In this document: piece after piece, positions 1 to 14,951 of the stretch
How positions within the stretch are numbered: the stretch's first letter is position 1
How the letters are laid out: each line of letters opens with the position of its first letter
From: DATFRY01 sp035489015
Lineage (GTDB): Bacteria; Myxococcota_A; Polyangia; Haliangiales; Haliangiaceae
Direction: 5' to 3'
DNA: 64,000 nucleotides
Assembly (NCBI GenBank): GCA_035489015.1
Contig: DATHKR010000255.1
Span: 1 to 64,000 of the forward strand
Position numbers and translations under genes: made by a program
Notes under the pieces: model-generated
Told to the model about the DNA's origin: nothing
What the model saw: only the letters and a program-made list of their open reading frames with translations
The model's database searches: none

Positions 1-1130
1 TCGGCGACGACGAGGTCGAGGGCGAGGGCTCCGCCACCGGAGACAGCGTGGGCCGCTCGTGCGGGCCTGGATCCGCCGGCGCGTCCGCCGCGGGCGGCTG
101 CGTGGCTCGCTGGCGCGACCACGTCGGCGACGACCAGGTCGAGGGCGAGGGCTCGGCCACGGGAGACAGCGCGGGCCGCTCGTGCGGGCCTCGATCCGCC
201 GGCGCGTCCGCCGCGGGCGGCTGCGTGGCTCGCTGGCGCGACCACGACGGCGAGGGCGAGGGCTCCGCCGCGGGAGACAGCGTGGGCCGCTCGTCCGGTT
301 CCGGTGCCATCGGCGGGTCCGTCGCGGGCGGCTGCGCGGCTCGCTGCCCCGGCCGCGACGGCGAAGACGAGGGCGACGGTGACGACTCGGCCGCGGGAGA
401 CGGCGCGGGCCTCTGGGGCGGGCCTGGGTCCGCCGGCGCGTCCGCCGTGGGCGGTTGCGTGGGCCGCTGCCGCGACCACGACGGCGACGTCGCTGTCTCC
501 GCCGCGGGAAACAGCGTGGGCCGCTCGTGCGGGCCCGGCGCCACCGGCGCGTCCGCCACGGGCGGCTGCGTGGCTCGCTGTCCCGGCCGCGACGGCGAAG
601 ACGAGGGCGACGGTGACGGTGACGACTCCGCCGCGGGAGACAGCGCGGGCCGCTCGGGCGGGCCTGGGTCCGTCGGCGCCTGCGCCGCAGGCGGCTGCGT
701 GGGCCGCTGCCGCGACCACGACGGCGACGGCGCCGCCTCCGCCGCGGGAGACAGCGTGGGCCGCTCATGCGGACGCGGTACCACCGATGGCTCCGCCGGC
801 GGGATCAGCGTCGGTCGCTCGTGCGGGCCCATCCCGGCCGACGGCTCGGCCGTGGGCGGCCGCGTAGCTCGGCGCGAGCCCGGCGATGCCGGCCAGACCG
901 AGGCCGGTGGCCCGGCCGCCGGAGTCAGCGGCGGCCGCTCGGGCGAGCCCGGCTCCACCGACGGGTCCACCGTGGGCGGCCGCGTCGCTCGGTGGCGCGA
1001 GCCCGGCGACGCTGGCCACGCCGAGGTCGATGGCCCGGCCGCGGAGGTCGGTGTCGGCCGCTCTTGCGAACCGGGCTCCGCCGAGGGCGGCCGCGTGGCT
1101 CCCTGGTCCGGCGACGACGGCGGTGACGGC
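1..1130. repeat. Tandem GC-rich repeat, units about 108-129 bp
   Basis: Imperfect units recur through the 3' part of the pseudokinase gene. For example, GCGGGCCT starts at 61 and again at 184 (123 bp), and later units vary from about 108 to 129 bp. In the minus-strand frame each unit encodes a Pro/Ala/Asp-rich block followed by ERPxLSPxAE and a Ser/Pro run. Unit lengths stay multiples of three, so the array expands without breaking the frame. Several frames on both strands stay open here, creating spurious long ORFs. Confidence 0.8.
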
Positions 1131-2779
1131 GGTGACGGCGAGGTCGAGGGTGCGCCCCTCACGCGCAGGATGGGGCGACGGCGCGGGCTCGCCTTCGAAG
1201 AGTCGGCTCTCGGGGGAAGCGTGGCCCGGCGCCGCGGCGCTCCGGCCGGGGAGCCCGCCGCCGAGCCAGCCTCGCCCGGCACCTCGGACGACGCCGGCGA
1301 CGCCGGCGACGAGGCAGCGCTCGCCGGCGTCGCGGCGACCTCCGGCGGCGAGGAGCCGCCAGGCCGCGGGCGGGCGGGCGGGGGCAGACCGCGCGGCGCT
1401 CGCTGATCCATGAGGGTCGGCTGGTTGGGGCCGAACAGCGGCGAGCTCGGCGCCGCCGACGGGTCCAGGAACAGCGGCGACGGCTCCTCGATCGTCCGTT
1501 GCCCGATCTCCGCCCACCCGGCTGGGTCGTCCCGGTCGTCCGGGCCGTCCGGGCCCGGCAACCCGGCCGCCGCGCCGCGCTCGCCCCGACCGCCAGCCGC
1601 CGTCAGCGGCGGGTCGATCCGGTTCACCGCGCCCTTCACCGCGCCCTTCACCGCGCCCTTCGCTGCGCCGCGGCCGGCGCGCGCACCGCCGGCGTCCTCG
1701 AGCTTCCGGCCGCCGGGTCGGCCACCGCCGGCCACGCCGCCGGTGGTCCCGCCGCGATCCGCGGCCAGCTCGACCTCGGCGAGCAGGCCTCCGAAGTCGG
1801 TCTCGTCGGCTTCGTCGCCGGCGGTGGCTGACCCGGAGGCCCGCCAGCCTTCCGCGGCTCGCGGCCCAACCTCGCGCTCGGCCTCGGCCTCGCCCCCCAG
1901 GCCACCCGGAGCACCGGCGCCGCGCTCACCACCGAGGGCCGGCGATCGACTCAGGGCCGGGCGCTTGAGCGTCGGCACTCGCTCGTCGACGAACAGGCGC
2001 CGGATCCGCTCGATCAGCTCGGCCGGGCGGCTGGGCCTCCGCTCCGGCGCACGCGATAGCGCGCCGGCCAGGAGGTCGGCGAGCGAGAGCTGCTCTCCGG
2101 CCAGCTGCTCGGTCGCCTCGCCCAGATCCGGCTCCGACACCCCCGAGGCCAGCTCGACCAGGATCGCCGCCATCGAGTAGACGTCGGAGGTCCGGTCGGC
2201 CACGCCGCGCTCGAGCACCTCGGGCGCCAGGTACCGCTGCGCCTCGCCCCAACGCTCCGCCGCGGCCGCCGGATCGAGGCCGCCGTACAGCCCGGCCCCG
2301 CTGATCTTGATGTAGCCGGCCACCTCGACCAGGTCGGCCGGCACCAGCCGCCCGTGCACGTGGCCGGACGCGTGGACCACCTCCAGCGCCTCGGCCAGGG
2401 CGTTGGCGTAGCGCACGATGTCGAGCTCCGACGCGCTGCGCCCGCTGCCCAGCCGCAGCGCGATCCCGTCCGGGCTGCCGGCCTGCGCGGTCAGATACAG
2501 CCCGCCACGCCCGGCATCGCGGCCGACGTCGAACAGCCGCCTCAGGTTGAGGTGAACCACCCCGCGCATCTCGCGCGCGGCCCGCTCGAACGCGGCTCGC
2601 TCGACGTCGCCGGCGAACAGGCCCGGGTCCATCCACCACAGCGCCACCTCGACCTCGACCTCGCGATCGAAGGCGCGGTAGTCGACGTAGGCCGGCCCCT
2701 CCAGCGTGCAGCCGAGCACCTCGTAGCGGCCGTCCGCGACGAGCGCGCCGATCTCCAGGCCCGACTCGGCAGCCCTCAT
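1..2779 (-). CDS. Pseudokinase with Pro/Ser/Ala-rich tandem-repeat tail (partial, runs off left edge)
   Basis: The protein starts MRAAESGLEIGALVADGRYE and residues 10-270 follow the eukaryotic-like Ser/Thr kinase fold. The motifs needed for catalysis are gone: the VAxK lysine is Trp48 (VALW), HRD is HGR at 142-144, the catalytic-loop Lys/Asn positions are Val/Asp (HGRLVPADL), and DFG is GAG at 161-163. Structural motifs remain, such as YLAPEV and SDVYSMAAILVEL. From about residue 300 the chain is low-complexity, then enters repeats of about 36-43 residues built on QPPAADAPADPGPHERP. The frame is open to base 1, so the C-terminus is missing; I see no membrane segment. The ATG overlaps the dut stop by 4 bases (ATGA), implying translational coupling. 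I infer a scaffold or regulator rather than an active kinase; the target is unknown. Confidence 0.82.
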   Translation of the reverse strand, partial: MRAAESGLEIGALVADGRYEVLGCTLEGPAYVDYRAFDREVEVEVALWWMDPGLFAGDVERAAFERAAREMRGVVHLNLRRLFDVGRDAGRGGLYLTAQAGSPDGIALRLGSGRSASELDIVRYANALAEALEVVHASGHVHGRLVPADLVEVAGYIKISGAGLYGGLDPAAAAERWGEAQRYLAPEVLERGVADRTSDVYSMAAILVELASGVSEPDLGEATEQLAGEQLSLADLLAGALSRAPERRPSRPAELIERIRRLFVDERVPTLKRPALSRSPALGGERGAGAPGGLGGEAEAEREVGPRAAEGWRASGSATAGDEADETDFGGLLAEVELAADRGGTTGGVAGGGRPGGRKLEDAGGARAGRGAAKGAVKGAVKGAVNRIDPPLTAAGGRGERGAAAGLPGPDGPDDRDDPAGWAEIGQRTIEEPSPLFLDPSAAPSSPLFGPNQPTLMDQRAPRGLPPPARPRPGGSSPPEVAATPASAASSPASPASSEVPGEAGSAAGSPAGAPRRRATLPPRADSSKASPRRRPILRVRGAPSTSPSPPSPPSSPDQGATRPPSAEPGSQERPTPTSAAGPSTSAWPASPGSRHRATRPPTVDPSVEPGSPERPPLTPAAGPPASVWPASPGSRRATRPPTAEPSAGMGPHERPTLIPPAEPSVVPRPHERPTLSPAAEAAPSPSWSRQRPTQPPAAQAPTDPGPPERPALSPAAESSPSPSPSSSPSRPGQRATQPPVADAPVAPGPHERPTLFPAAETATSPSWSRQRPTQPPTADAPADPGPPQRPAPSPAAESSPSPSSSPSRPGQRAAQPPATDPPMAPEPDERPTLSPAAEPSPSPSWSRQRATQPPAADAPADRGPHERPALSPVAEPSPSTWSSPTWSRQRATQPPAADAPADPGPHERPTLSPVAEPSPSTSSSP
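1623..1658. repeat. Three direct copies of a 12-bp unit
   Basis: TTCACCGCGCCC occurs three times in a row at 1623, 1635 and 1647. On the minus strand it encodes a GAVK repeat in the pseudokinase linker. It is probably slipped-strand duplication within a disordered segment. Confidence 0.8.
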
Positions 2780-3240
2780 CTCCCTGCCCGGCCGCCGTGG
2801 CCCGACCCGGTCGATCCGAACCCGCCCGCGCCGCGCTCGCTCGGATCCAGCTCGGCGACCTCCTCGATCTCCGCGCGCGCCACCGGCGCCACCACCAGCT
2901 GCGCGATCCGCTCGCCCGGCTCGATGGCGACCGGCTCGCCGCCGAGGTTGACCAGCAGCACCACCACCTCACCGCGATAGTCGGCGTCGATGGTGCCGGG
3001 AGAGTTGAGGACGGTCACCCCCGCGCGCCGGGCCAGGCCCGAGCGCGGACGGACCTGCCCCTCGTAGCCGTCCTCGAGCGCGATCGCCAGCCCGGTGGGA
3101 ATCGCGGCCCGCCCGCCCGGCGGGATCACCACCGGCGCGTCGATGGCCGCGCTGAGATCGAGCCCGGCCGCCTGCTCGCTCATGTAGCGCGGCAGGACCG
3201 CATCCTGCCGCAGACGGTGGACTCGAAGTCGCGGGGCCAT
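2776..3240 (-). CDS. dut: dUTP diphosphatase (dUTPase)
   Basis: Hydrolyses dUTP to dUMP and pyrophosphate, keeping uracil out of DNA and supplying dTMP synthesis. All five trimeric dUTPase motifs are visible in 154 residues: AGLDL (1), RPRSGLA (2), GTIDADYRGE with the catalytic Asp and specificity hairpin (3), RIAQLVV (4) and the Gly-rich C-terminal RGAGGFGSTG (5). Length is normal for the family. The ATG follows GGAGAGGG and lies 22 bp after pnp, so it is probably in the pnp operon. The stop overlaps the start of the pseudokinase gene. Confidence 0.95.
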   Translation of the reverse strand: MAPRLRVHRLRQDAVLPRYMSEQAAGLDLSAAIDAPVVIPPGGRAAIPTGLAIALEDGYEGQVRPRSGLARRAGVTVLNSPGTIDADYRGEVVVLLVNLGGEPVAIEPGERIAQLVVAPVARAEIEEVAELDPSERGAGGFGSTGSGHGGRAGR

Positions 3241-3262
3241 CAGCCCTCTCCGCTGGTCGGCC

Positions 3263-5392
<2,130 letters not shown>

Positions 5393-5584
5393 TTTCGTCC
5401 TCGAGTGGCCTCGAGTGCCCGTGGTCTGGTCCCTCGATCCTGAGCACGCCCACCCGCGGAGGCCGTGCCCACGACAGAAAGATCAAATCCACCTGCACCG
5501 AGAACCGGAAATGCGGGCAGGCACCGACCGCCAGGCTGGCGGCGGAGCCTGCTCCGCGAGTTGCTGATCGCTGGAAACCAGGTC

Positions 5585-5854
5585 CTACTTGCGCAGGCCA
5601 AGCTGCTCGATCAACGACCTGTAGCGCTCGAAGTCCTTGCGCTTGAGGTAGTCGAGCAGGCTGCGGCGAAGGCCGACCATGCGGAGAAGGCCGCGCCGCG
5701 AGTGGTGATCCTTGGCGTGGGTCTTGAGGTGTTCGGTGAGATGAGAGACGCGCTCGGACAGAAGAGCGACCTGCACCTCGGGGGAGCCAGTGTCGCTCTC
5801 GTGCTGTCGATGCTTCTCGATCGTCTCGCGCTTGCGTACGGTGGAAACAGGCAT
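5585..5854 (-). CDS. rpsO: 30S ribosomal protein S15
   Basis: Primary 16S rRNA-binding protein of the small-subunit platform. The 89-residue product beginning MPVSTVRKRETIEKHRQHES has the family hallmarks TGSPEVQVALL, HLKTHAKDHHSRRGLL and RRSLLDYLKRKD. The frame is open another 24 codons upstream, but the ATG at 5854 gives the universal S15 length and has GAGG about 11 bases before it. The 73-bp truB-rpsO spacer is A-rich and contains a small hairpin (5911-5915 with 5919-5923). S15 commonly represses its own mRNA, so this leader may be regulatory. Confidence 0.97.
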   Translation of the reverse strand: MPVSTVRKRETIEKHRQHESDTGSPEVQVALLSERVSHLTEHLKTHAKDHHSRRGLLRMVGLRRSLLDYLKRKDFERYRSLIEQLGLRK

Positions 5855-5927
5855 TCCAGAAACCTCGAATTCCTCGTTTTCGCTGTTCTTTTGTCGGGCA
5901 GGAGAGTGAAGGAGAAAATCTCCCACG

Positions 5928-6860
5928 TCAAGGGGCGGAACCTTCTGCCGGGCGCAGAAGGACGCGACGGTAGTGGATCTTCAGCCCTTCCACCTCGACC
6001 AGCGCCAGAAGATGGCCGTCCGGCGCGATGAGGCAGGCGGGCCCGGTCGGGGCCGGATCGCCGCTCAGGTCCTGCCATAACAGTGGCTTACCCACCTCGA
6101 CGGCGCGGTTCTGGGCGGCCGAGAGCGCCACGCGCGGCAGGTGGGCCAGGGCCTCGGCGGGGCTGACCAGGGCGCCAGGGGCGGCGACCCGATCGGGGCT
6201 CACCTGGTCGAGCGGGATCGCGCGATCGAGGCTGAACAGGCCGGAGCGCGTCCGGCGGAGCGCAGTCAGGTGGGCGCCGCAGCCGAGCGCCTCGCCCAGG
6301 TCGGCGGCCAGGGTGCGCACGTAAGTCCCCTTGGAGCAGTCGACCGCGAAGCGCGCGAGCGGCGGGGCGAACGAGAGGAGATCGAAGCGGCGGATGTCGA
6401 CCGGGCGCGGCGCGCGCTCGACCTCCTGCCCGGCCCGGGCCAGCTCGTGCAGGCGGCGGCCGCCCTGCCGCACCGCCGAGTACATGGGCGGGACCTGCTC
6501 GATCGCGCCGAGGAAGCGGCTCATCGCGGCGACCAGCGCGGCGCGATCGACCGCGGCGGCCTCGGCCAGGCGCTCGCGAACCACCTTGCCCTCGGCGTCG
6601 AGCGTGTCGGTCTCGCGGCCGAGCTCGAGCTCGCCGTCGTAGGCCTTGTCGTCGGACAGGAGCAGGCCGGCGATCTTGGTCGCCTCGCCGACGCAGACCA
6701 GGAGCACGCCGGTGGCCATCGGGTCGAGGGTCCCGGCGTGGCCGGCCCGGCGCGCGCCCAGCCGGCGCGCGACCTCGGCGACCGCGGCGTGCGAGGTGAT
6801 GCCGGCCGGCTTGTCGACGACCAGCACGCCGGACGCCGCGTGCGCCGACGACGCGATCAT
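5928..6860 (-). CDS. truB: tRNA pseudouridine(55) synthase
   Basis: Makes pseudouridine 55 in the T-loop of tRNAs. In 310 residues the family motifs are clear: LVVDKPAGITSH near the N-terminus, the catalytic motif GHAGTLDPMATGVL with its Asp, the KAYDGELELGRETDTLDAEG segment, and the C-terminal GTYVRTLAADLGEALGCGAHL. The chain ends in a short PUA-like region. Its ATG shares four bases (ATGA) with the stop of the preceding lipoprotein gene, so the two are likely translationally coupled. In related genomes truB normally follows rbfA/nrnA directly. Confidence 0.96.
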   Translation of the reverse strand: MIASSAHAASGVLVVDKPAGITSHAAVAEVARRLGARRAGHAGTLDPMATGVLLVCVGEATKIAGLLLSDDKAYDGELELGRETDTLDAEGKVVRERLAEAAAVDRAALVAAMSRFLGAIEQVPPMYSAVRQGGRRLHELARAGQEVERAPRPVDIRRFDLLSFAPPLARFAVDCSKGTYVRTLAADLGEALGCGAHLTALRRTRSGLFSLDRAIPLDQVSPDRVAAPGALVSPAEALAHLPRVALSAAQNRAVEVGKPLLWQDLSGDPAPTGPACLIAPDGHLLALVEVEGLKIHYRRVLLRPAEGSAP

Positions 6861-7909
6861 GGCGCGAGCGAGTCGATCCACTCGCCGACCGCGGCCATGC
6901 CGTTGCCGTCCGGCTCCTCGGTGGAGAGCGGCGGCATCGGCACGTTGCTGTCGTTGGTCGGATCGCGCTGACCCATGCGGAAGTAGGCGGCGCTGGCCGA
7001 GCGGTCGCCCGGCTCGATGACCGAGGGGTAGCCCGGGATCTGGATCTGCGGCGCGACGCCGACCGCGGTGCGGAAGGCCGCGGTGTCCTCGACGGTGGCG
7101 AGCGAGTCGACGTCGAGGCGCCAGATGAGGGGGGTCTTCTGCTGCACGTCGGAGCTCTCGTTGTGGCACGGGCCGCAGTTGCCGTGCAGGTAGCCGAGCG
7201 CGGCCTGCGCGGTGGGGTCGCCCGGCAACGGAAGCAGCGGGGCCTCGCGCCCGGCCGGCGGGTTGCTGAGGCGCCCGGTCGCGGCCAGCGAGGCCAGGTT
7301 GATCTCCCCCTCCGCGTGATCGAGCTGGAGCGCGGCGAAGCCGAGCGCGAACCCGGGCGAGCGCTCGTGGCAGGTCTTGCAGTCGGTGGCGCGCGGGATG
7401 TCGTGCGGGGTGCCGCGCGCGTCCTCGACGCCGTTCGGCGCGGCGATCGCCTCGGTGCCGTCGGCGTTCCACGCGAACGACATCGCGAACCAGTCGTCGT
7501 CGGTCAGCCCTTGCTTCCAGAGGAGCCGGGTCTCGACCCGGACCCCGTCGCGGGTGAACTCCTTCCACAGCTTGGTGCCGGGCGGCAGGTGCCAGAAGTC
7601 CATGTCGCTGGTGTCGATCATCACGTACGGGAGATAGACGAAGCGGCGCTTCTCGGCCCCGTCGGCCCACAGCGGGTAGTTGACGGTGTACTCGACCACG
7701 CCGGGGGCGAGGGTCTCGTTGACTGGATCGGAGTAGAGGCCGGTCTCGGCCAGGGTCATCGGCGCGAACGACGCGTCGACCAGCGACGCGTCGGGCAGCG
7801 AAGCATCGAGGGTGGCCGGCCTGGCGTCGGTGGGACCGCCATCCAGCGCCGCGTCGTCGGCACCGCCGCACGCGGCCAGCAAGGAGAGAGAGAGAACGGC
7901 TCGTCGCAT
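6857..7909 (-). CDS. Dihaem-type c cytochrome lipoprotein inserted before truB
   Basis: The 350-residue product starts MRRAVLSLSLLAACGGADD, a lipoprotein signal with LAAC lipobox, so it should be exported and lipid-anchored. Two CxxCH motifs, CKTCH and CGPCH, about 84 residues apart, are standard covalent haem-binding sites. Between them lies a long domain rich in Trp and Asp. The architecture resembles uncharacterised SO_2930/HNE_0200-like dihaem proteins, but I cannot assign a redox partner. The frame extends 54 codons upstream without lipoprotein character; the ATG at 7909 gives the clean signal peptide and has TAACAT 7 bases before it with no Shine-Dalgarno. The stop overlaps truB (ATGA). 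Confidence 0.85.
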   Translation of the reverse strand: MRRAVLSLSLLAACGGADDAALDGGPTDARPATLDASLPDASLVDASFAPMTLAETGLYSDPVNETLAPGVVEYTVNYPLWADGAEKRRFVYLPYVMIDTSDMDFWHLPPGTKLWKEFTRDGVRVETRLLWKQGLTDDDWFAMSFAWNADGTEAIAAPNGVEDARGTPHDIPRATDCKTCHERSPGFALGFAALQLDHAEGEINLASLAATGRLSNPPAGREAPLLPLPGDPTAQAALGYLHGNCGPCHNESSDVQQKTPLIWRLDVDSLATVEDTAAFRTAVGVAPQIQIPGYPSVIEPGDRSASAAYFRMGQRDPTNDSNVPMPPLSTEEPDGNGMAAVGEWIDSLAP

Positions 7910-7916
7910 CGGTTCG

Positions 7917-7922
7917 ATGTTA
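7917..7922 (-). promoter_or_regulatory. -10-like TAACAT, 7 bases before the lipoprotein ATG
   Basis: On the minus strand TAACAT is followed by seven bases and then ATG at 7909. If this is a sigma-70 -10 box, transcription begins on or next to the A of ATG, giving a leaderless mRNA. No convincing -35 and no Shine-Dalgarno are visible. Confidence 0.4.
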
Positions 7923-8080
7923 AACCGCGTCGGGCCGCCGACGACCAGACCAAGCGACGGCAAGCGCGTCCGGGTCCGCCGTGCGTTGTTCGCGTGGCCG
8001 GGCTGACGCCGGGATCTCGGCGGGTCGCCTCGCCACGCCGCCTCGCCGCGCTGCGGCGCGCAGGGCTCCACCCGCCGCGC

Positions 8081-9145
8081 TCAGCTGGCCGCCGCGATCG
8101 CCACGCCGGCGGCGCTGAGGGCGCTGGCCAGCGCCGCCTCGACGGTGGCGCGCGCCGAGGGCAGGTCACCGGTCAAGGTGCATCCAGCCGCGCCGCGGTG
8201 ACCACCTCCGCCCAGAGCGAGGCACACCGCGCCTGCGTCGATGAGGTGTCCCTTGGAGCGGATCGACACGCGCACGCCGCCGCGCTTGGCCGGCGTGATC
8301 AGCACGCCGCACTCGACCCCGCGGATCGACCGCGCGTGGTTGACCATGCCCTCGGTGTCGTCCCACGCGGCGCCGGCGCCCTTCACCATCTCCTCGGTGA
8401 TGGTCATGAACACCACGTGCCCGCCCAGGCGCGGCTCGAGGGTGGACAGCGCCGCGGCGAGCAGCCGGCAGCGGGCCAGGGTCCCCTGCTCCGAGAGCCG
8501 CTCGCTGACCGCCCACGGGCCCACCCCGTGCCGCTCGACCAGGTCCGCGGCGAGGCGGAGCGCCTCCGCGTTGGTGTTGGCGTAGCGGAAGGAGCCGGTG
8601 TCGGTGAACAGCGACACGTACAGGGCCAGCGCGGCGTCGGCGGTGACCGGCCAGCCGAGCCGGTGGGCCAGGCGATTCACCATCACCCCGACGCTGGAGG
8701 CATCCGGATCGCAGTAGAAGACGTCGCCGAACGGCCGCCCGCTGGCGTGGTGGTCGATGACCAGGACCTTGCCGGTCACCTCCGGGCCGGGAAAGCTGGG
8801 CCCGAGCAGGCGCGGATCGCCGCAGTCCATGACCACCGTCGCGTCGAACCGCGAGGCGCGCGGCAGGCGATGAATGAGCGTCTTGCAGAGCGGCATCCAC
8901 TTGAGGTGGCGCGGGACCAGGTCCGGGTTGTACAGGGTGACCTGGGCCGGGCGCTGCCTCAGCATCGAGGCCATCGCGACCATCGAGCCGACCGCGTCGC
9001 CGTCGGGACCGAGGTGGCAGGTGATGAGCACCTTTTCGGCCGAGGCCAGGATCTCGGCCGCGCGCTCCAGCTCGCTCGTCACGGCGGCCGGCTCGGCGGC
9101 CGCGTCGGCTCCCTCGCCGCCGGCGCCCGCCCGTTGCTCGCTCAT
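8081..9145 (-). CDS. nrnA: DHH/DHHA1 phosphoesterase, NrnA-type (oligoribonuclease / pAp phosphatase)
   Basis: Predicted to degrade short RNA oligonucleotides and possibly pAp or cyclic-dinucleotide products. Motifs in 354 residues: CHLGPDGDAVGS (motif I Asp ligands), VVMDCGD (II), VIDHHAS (III, the DHH signature) and the C-terminal DHHA1 segment with GGGGHRGAAG. An N-terminal stretch of about 25 Ala/Glu-rich residues precedes the domain. The ATG overlaps the rbfA stop by four bases (ATGA), and the nusA-infB-rbfA-nrnA-truB order is common. Which substrate dominates cannot be read from sequence. Confidence 0.9.
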   Translation of the reverse strand: MSEQRAGAGGEGADAAAEPAAVTSELERAAEILASAEKVLITCHLGPDGDAVGSMVAMASMLRQRPAQVTLYNPDLVPRHLKWMPLCKTLIHRLPRASRFDATVVMDCGDPRLLGPSFPGPEVTGKVLVIDHHASGRPFGDVFYCDPDASSVGVMVNRLAHRLGWPVTADAALALYVSLFTDTGSFRYANTNAEALRLAADLVERHGVGPWAVSERLSEQGTLARCRLLAAALSTLEPRLGGHVVFMTITEEMVKGAGAAWDDTEGMVNHARSIRGVECGVLITPAKRGGVRVSIRSKGHLIDAGAVCLALGGGGHRGAAGCTLTGDLPSARATVEAALASALSAAGVAIAAAS

Positions 9146-9735
9146 TCGCGCCGTCTCCGCTCGAGGTCGTCCGGCCGGTCGCCCTGGTCGTCGCCGCCCA
9201 TCGCGTCCTCGTCGTCGACCTCGTGCTCGACCGCGCCCTCCACGTCGCCGATCCCGGCGACCTCGTCGGCTCCCTCGATCTCGTCGACCCCGCCGACCTC
9301 GTCGATCGCGCTGGTCACCTCGATGACGCCGTCGTCCGCCGGGCCGGGCAGGTCCTCGTCGTCGTCGCGCCCGCTCTCCACCCGCCGGACCTCGTCGTCG
9401 CGCACGATGTCGCGCAGCCGCGATGCCATCGCCTGGCTCTTGTCGTGGTGGAAGCGCAGGTCCGGGGCGATCCGCAGGCGCAGCCGGCGCGCGAGCGGCC
9501 CGCGCAGGAACGCGGCCGCCTTCTGGAGACCCTTCATCACCGCATCCGGCTGGCCGGCCAGGATCGACACGCCGACCTCGGCCACGCTGAGGTCGCGGTT
9601 GACCTCGACGTGGCTGACCGTGACCAGCCCGGCCCGGACCCGCGGATCCTTCACCTCGCGCGCGACCAGGTCGGCCAGCTCGATCTTGATCGCCTCGGCC
9701 ACCCGCGACGCCCGGTTGCGGTCAGCGCCCGCCAT
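9142..9735 (-). CDS. rbfA: Ribosome-binding factor A with acidic C-terminal extension
   Basis: Assists late 30S maturation near the 5' end of 16S rRNA. Residues 1-120 hold the KH-like RbfA domain (RASRVAEAIKIELADLVAREV, DPRVRAGLVTVSHVEVNRDL, RRLRLRIAPDLRFHHDKSQ). The rest, to residue 197, is an Asp/Glu/Gly-rich tail with VDEIEGADEVAGIGDVEGAV-like repeats, absent from typical RbfA of about 120-130 residues. The open frame extends upstream, but ATG 9735 begins MAGADRNRASRVAE, fitting the family start. It overlaps the DUF503 gene by 14 bp and nrnA by 4 bp. Confidence 0.93.
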   Translation of the reverse strand: MAGADRNRASRVAEAIKIELADLVAREVKDPRVRAGLVTVSHVEVNRDLSVAEVGVSILAGQPDAVMKGLQKAAAFLRGPLARRLRLRIAPDLRFHHDKSQAMASRLRDIVRDDEVRRVESGRDDDEDLPGPADDGVIEVTSAIDEVGGVDEIEGADEVAGIGDVEGAVEHEVDDEDAMGGDDQGDRPDDLERRRRE

Positions 9736-10041
9736 CGAGCCCCTCCTCGCCGCCGAAGCGCATCGTGTCGCGGTCGACCGAGATGAGCTGGGCCTCGCCC
9801 TCGACCAGGCTCTGGATGGCGCGCAGCACCTCGTCAGCCAGCTGCCCCACCTTCTGTCCGTCGCTGCCCACCACCGCGTAACCGAGCACCGCTCGCTGCC
9901 AGGTGTCCTGCCCACCCACCTCCGCCACGTGCAGCTTGAAGCGTGCCGCCATCCGGTCGACGACCTTGCGGACCACGGCGCGCTTCTCCTTCAGCGAGTG
10001 GGAGTGCGGGATGTAGAGGGACAGCCGGGCGAGGGCCACGA

Positions 10042-10045
<4 letters not shown>
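9722..10045 (-). CDS. DUF503 (YlxP-like) family protein
   Basis: A 107-residue small protein with the family pattern VIVALARLSLYIPHSHSLKEKR followed by VVRKVVDRMAARFKLHVAEV and DTWQRAVLGYAVV. The GTG start at 10045 overlaps the infB stop as GTGA, and this is where the conserved sequence begins; the open frame upstream looks random. The family sits between infB and rbfA in many genomes and has been linked to ribosome assembly, but no reaction is established. Confidence 0.88.
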
Positions 10046-13167
<3,122 letters not shown>

Positions 13168-13168
13168 C

Positions 13169-13464
13169 TCAGCTCCGCTGCTCTTCCCTGCCCCGGTCAT
13201 CATGGATGAGTCCCTCTGCATTCTCGAGCACAACTGGGGGCCTGATTTGTGCGCGGAACGCACGAGCGAATCCACCCCGCTCCGATGCGCGACGCACGCA
13301 GCTCGAAGCTGGATGGATGTAGGTACCCCGACCTGGCAGCCGGCGCGGCGCATCCGCGACGACTCGACCGCCCACGAAAGCCACGCGCAGGAGCGACGCC
13401 TGGGGCGATCGCTCCCGGCACCCGACGCAGGTGCGTACCGGCACGTGCGGGCCGCCTGAGCCCA

Positions 13465-13465
<1 letters not shown>
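13169..13465 (-). CDS. ylxR: YlxR-family (DUF448) RNA-binding protein
   Basis: A 98-residue basic protein with the DUF448 signature PVRTCVGCRERSPQASLLRV and the GRGTYIHPASSCVRRA segment. Family members have a compact fold with a positive groove and are proposed to act in RNA binding or RNase P regulation. The ATG at 13465 overlaps the nusA stop (TGATG); a GTG-type upstream extension is possible but unneeded. It sits in the standard slot between nusA and infB. Confidence 0.92.
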
Positions 13466-14922
<1,457 letters not shown>

Positions 14923-14951
14923 GATCTTGATTCCTCGATTCGTCCTTCTGG

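Noticed and set aside
48..1406. 452-residue plus-strand ORF over the repeat array
   Set aside because: It is composed of Gly/Arg/Ala repeats and is antisense to the pseudokinase tail. The GC-rich repeat, with units in multiples of three, keeps several frames open; no start signal or family match.
5528..5560. Inverted repeats between rpsO and pnp as terminator
   Set aside because: CCGCCAG/CTGGCGG has a 1-base gap (5 bp once a loop is allowed) and no T-run; too weak to call.
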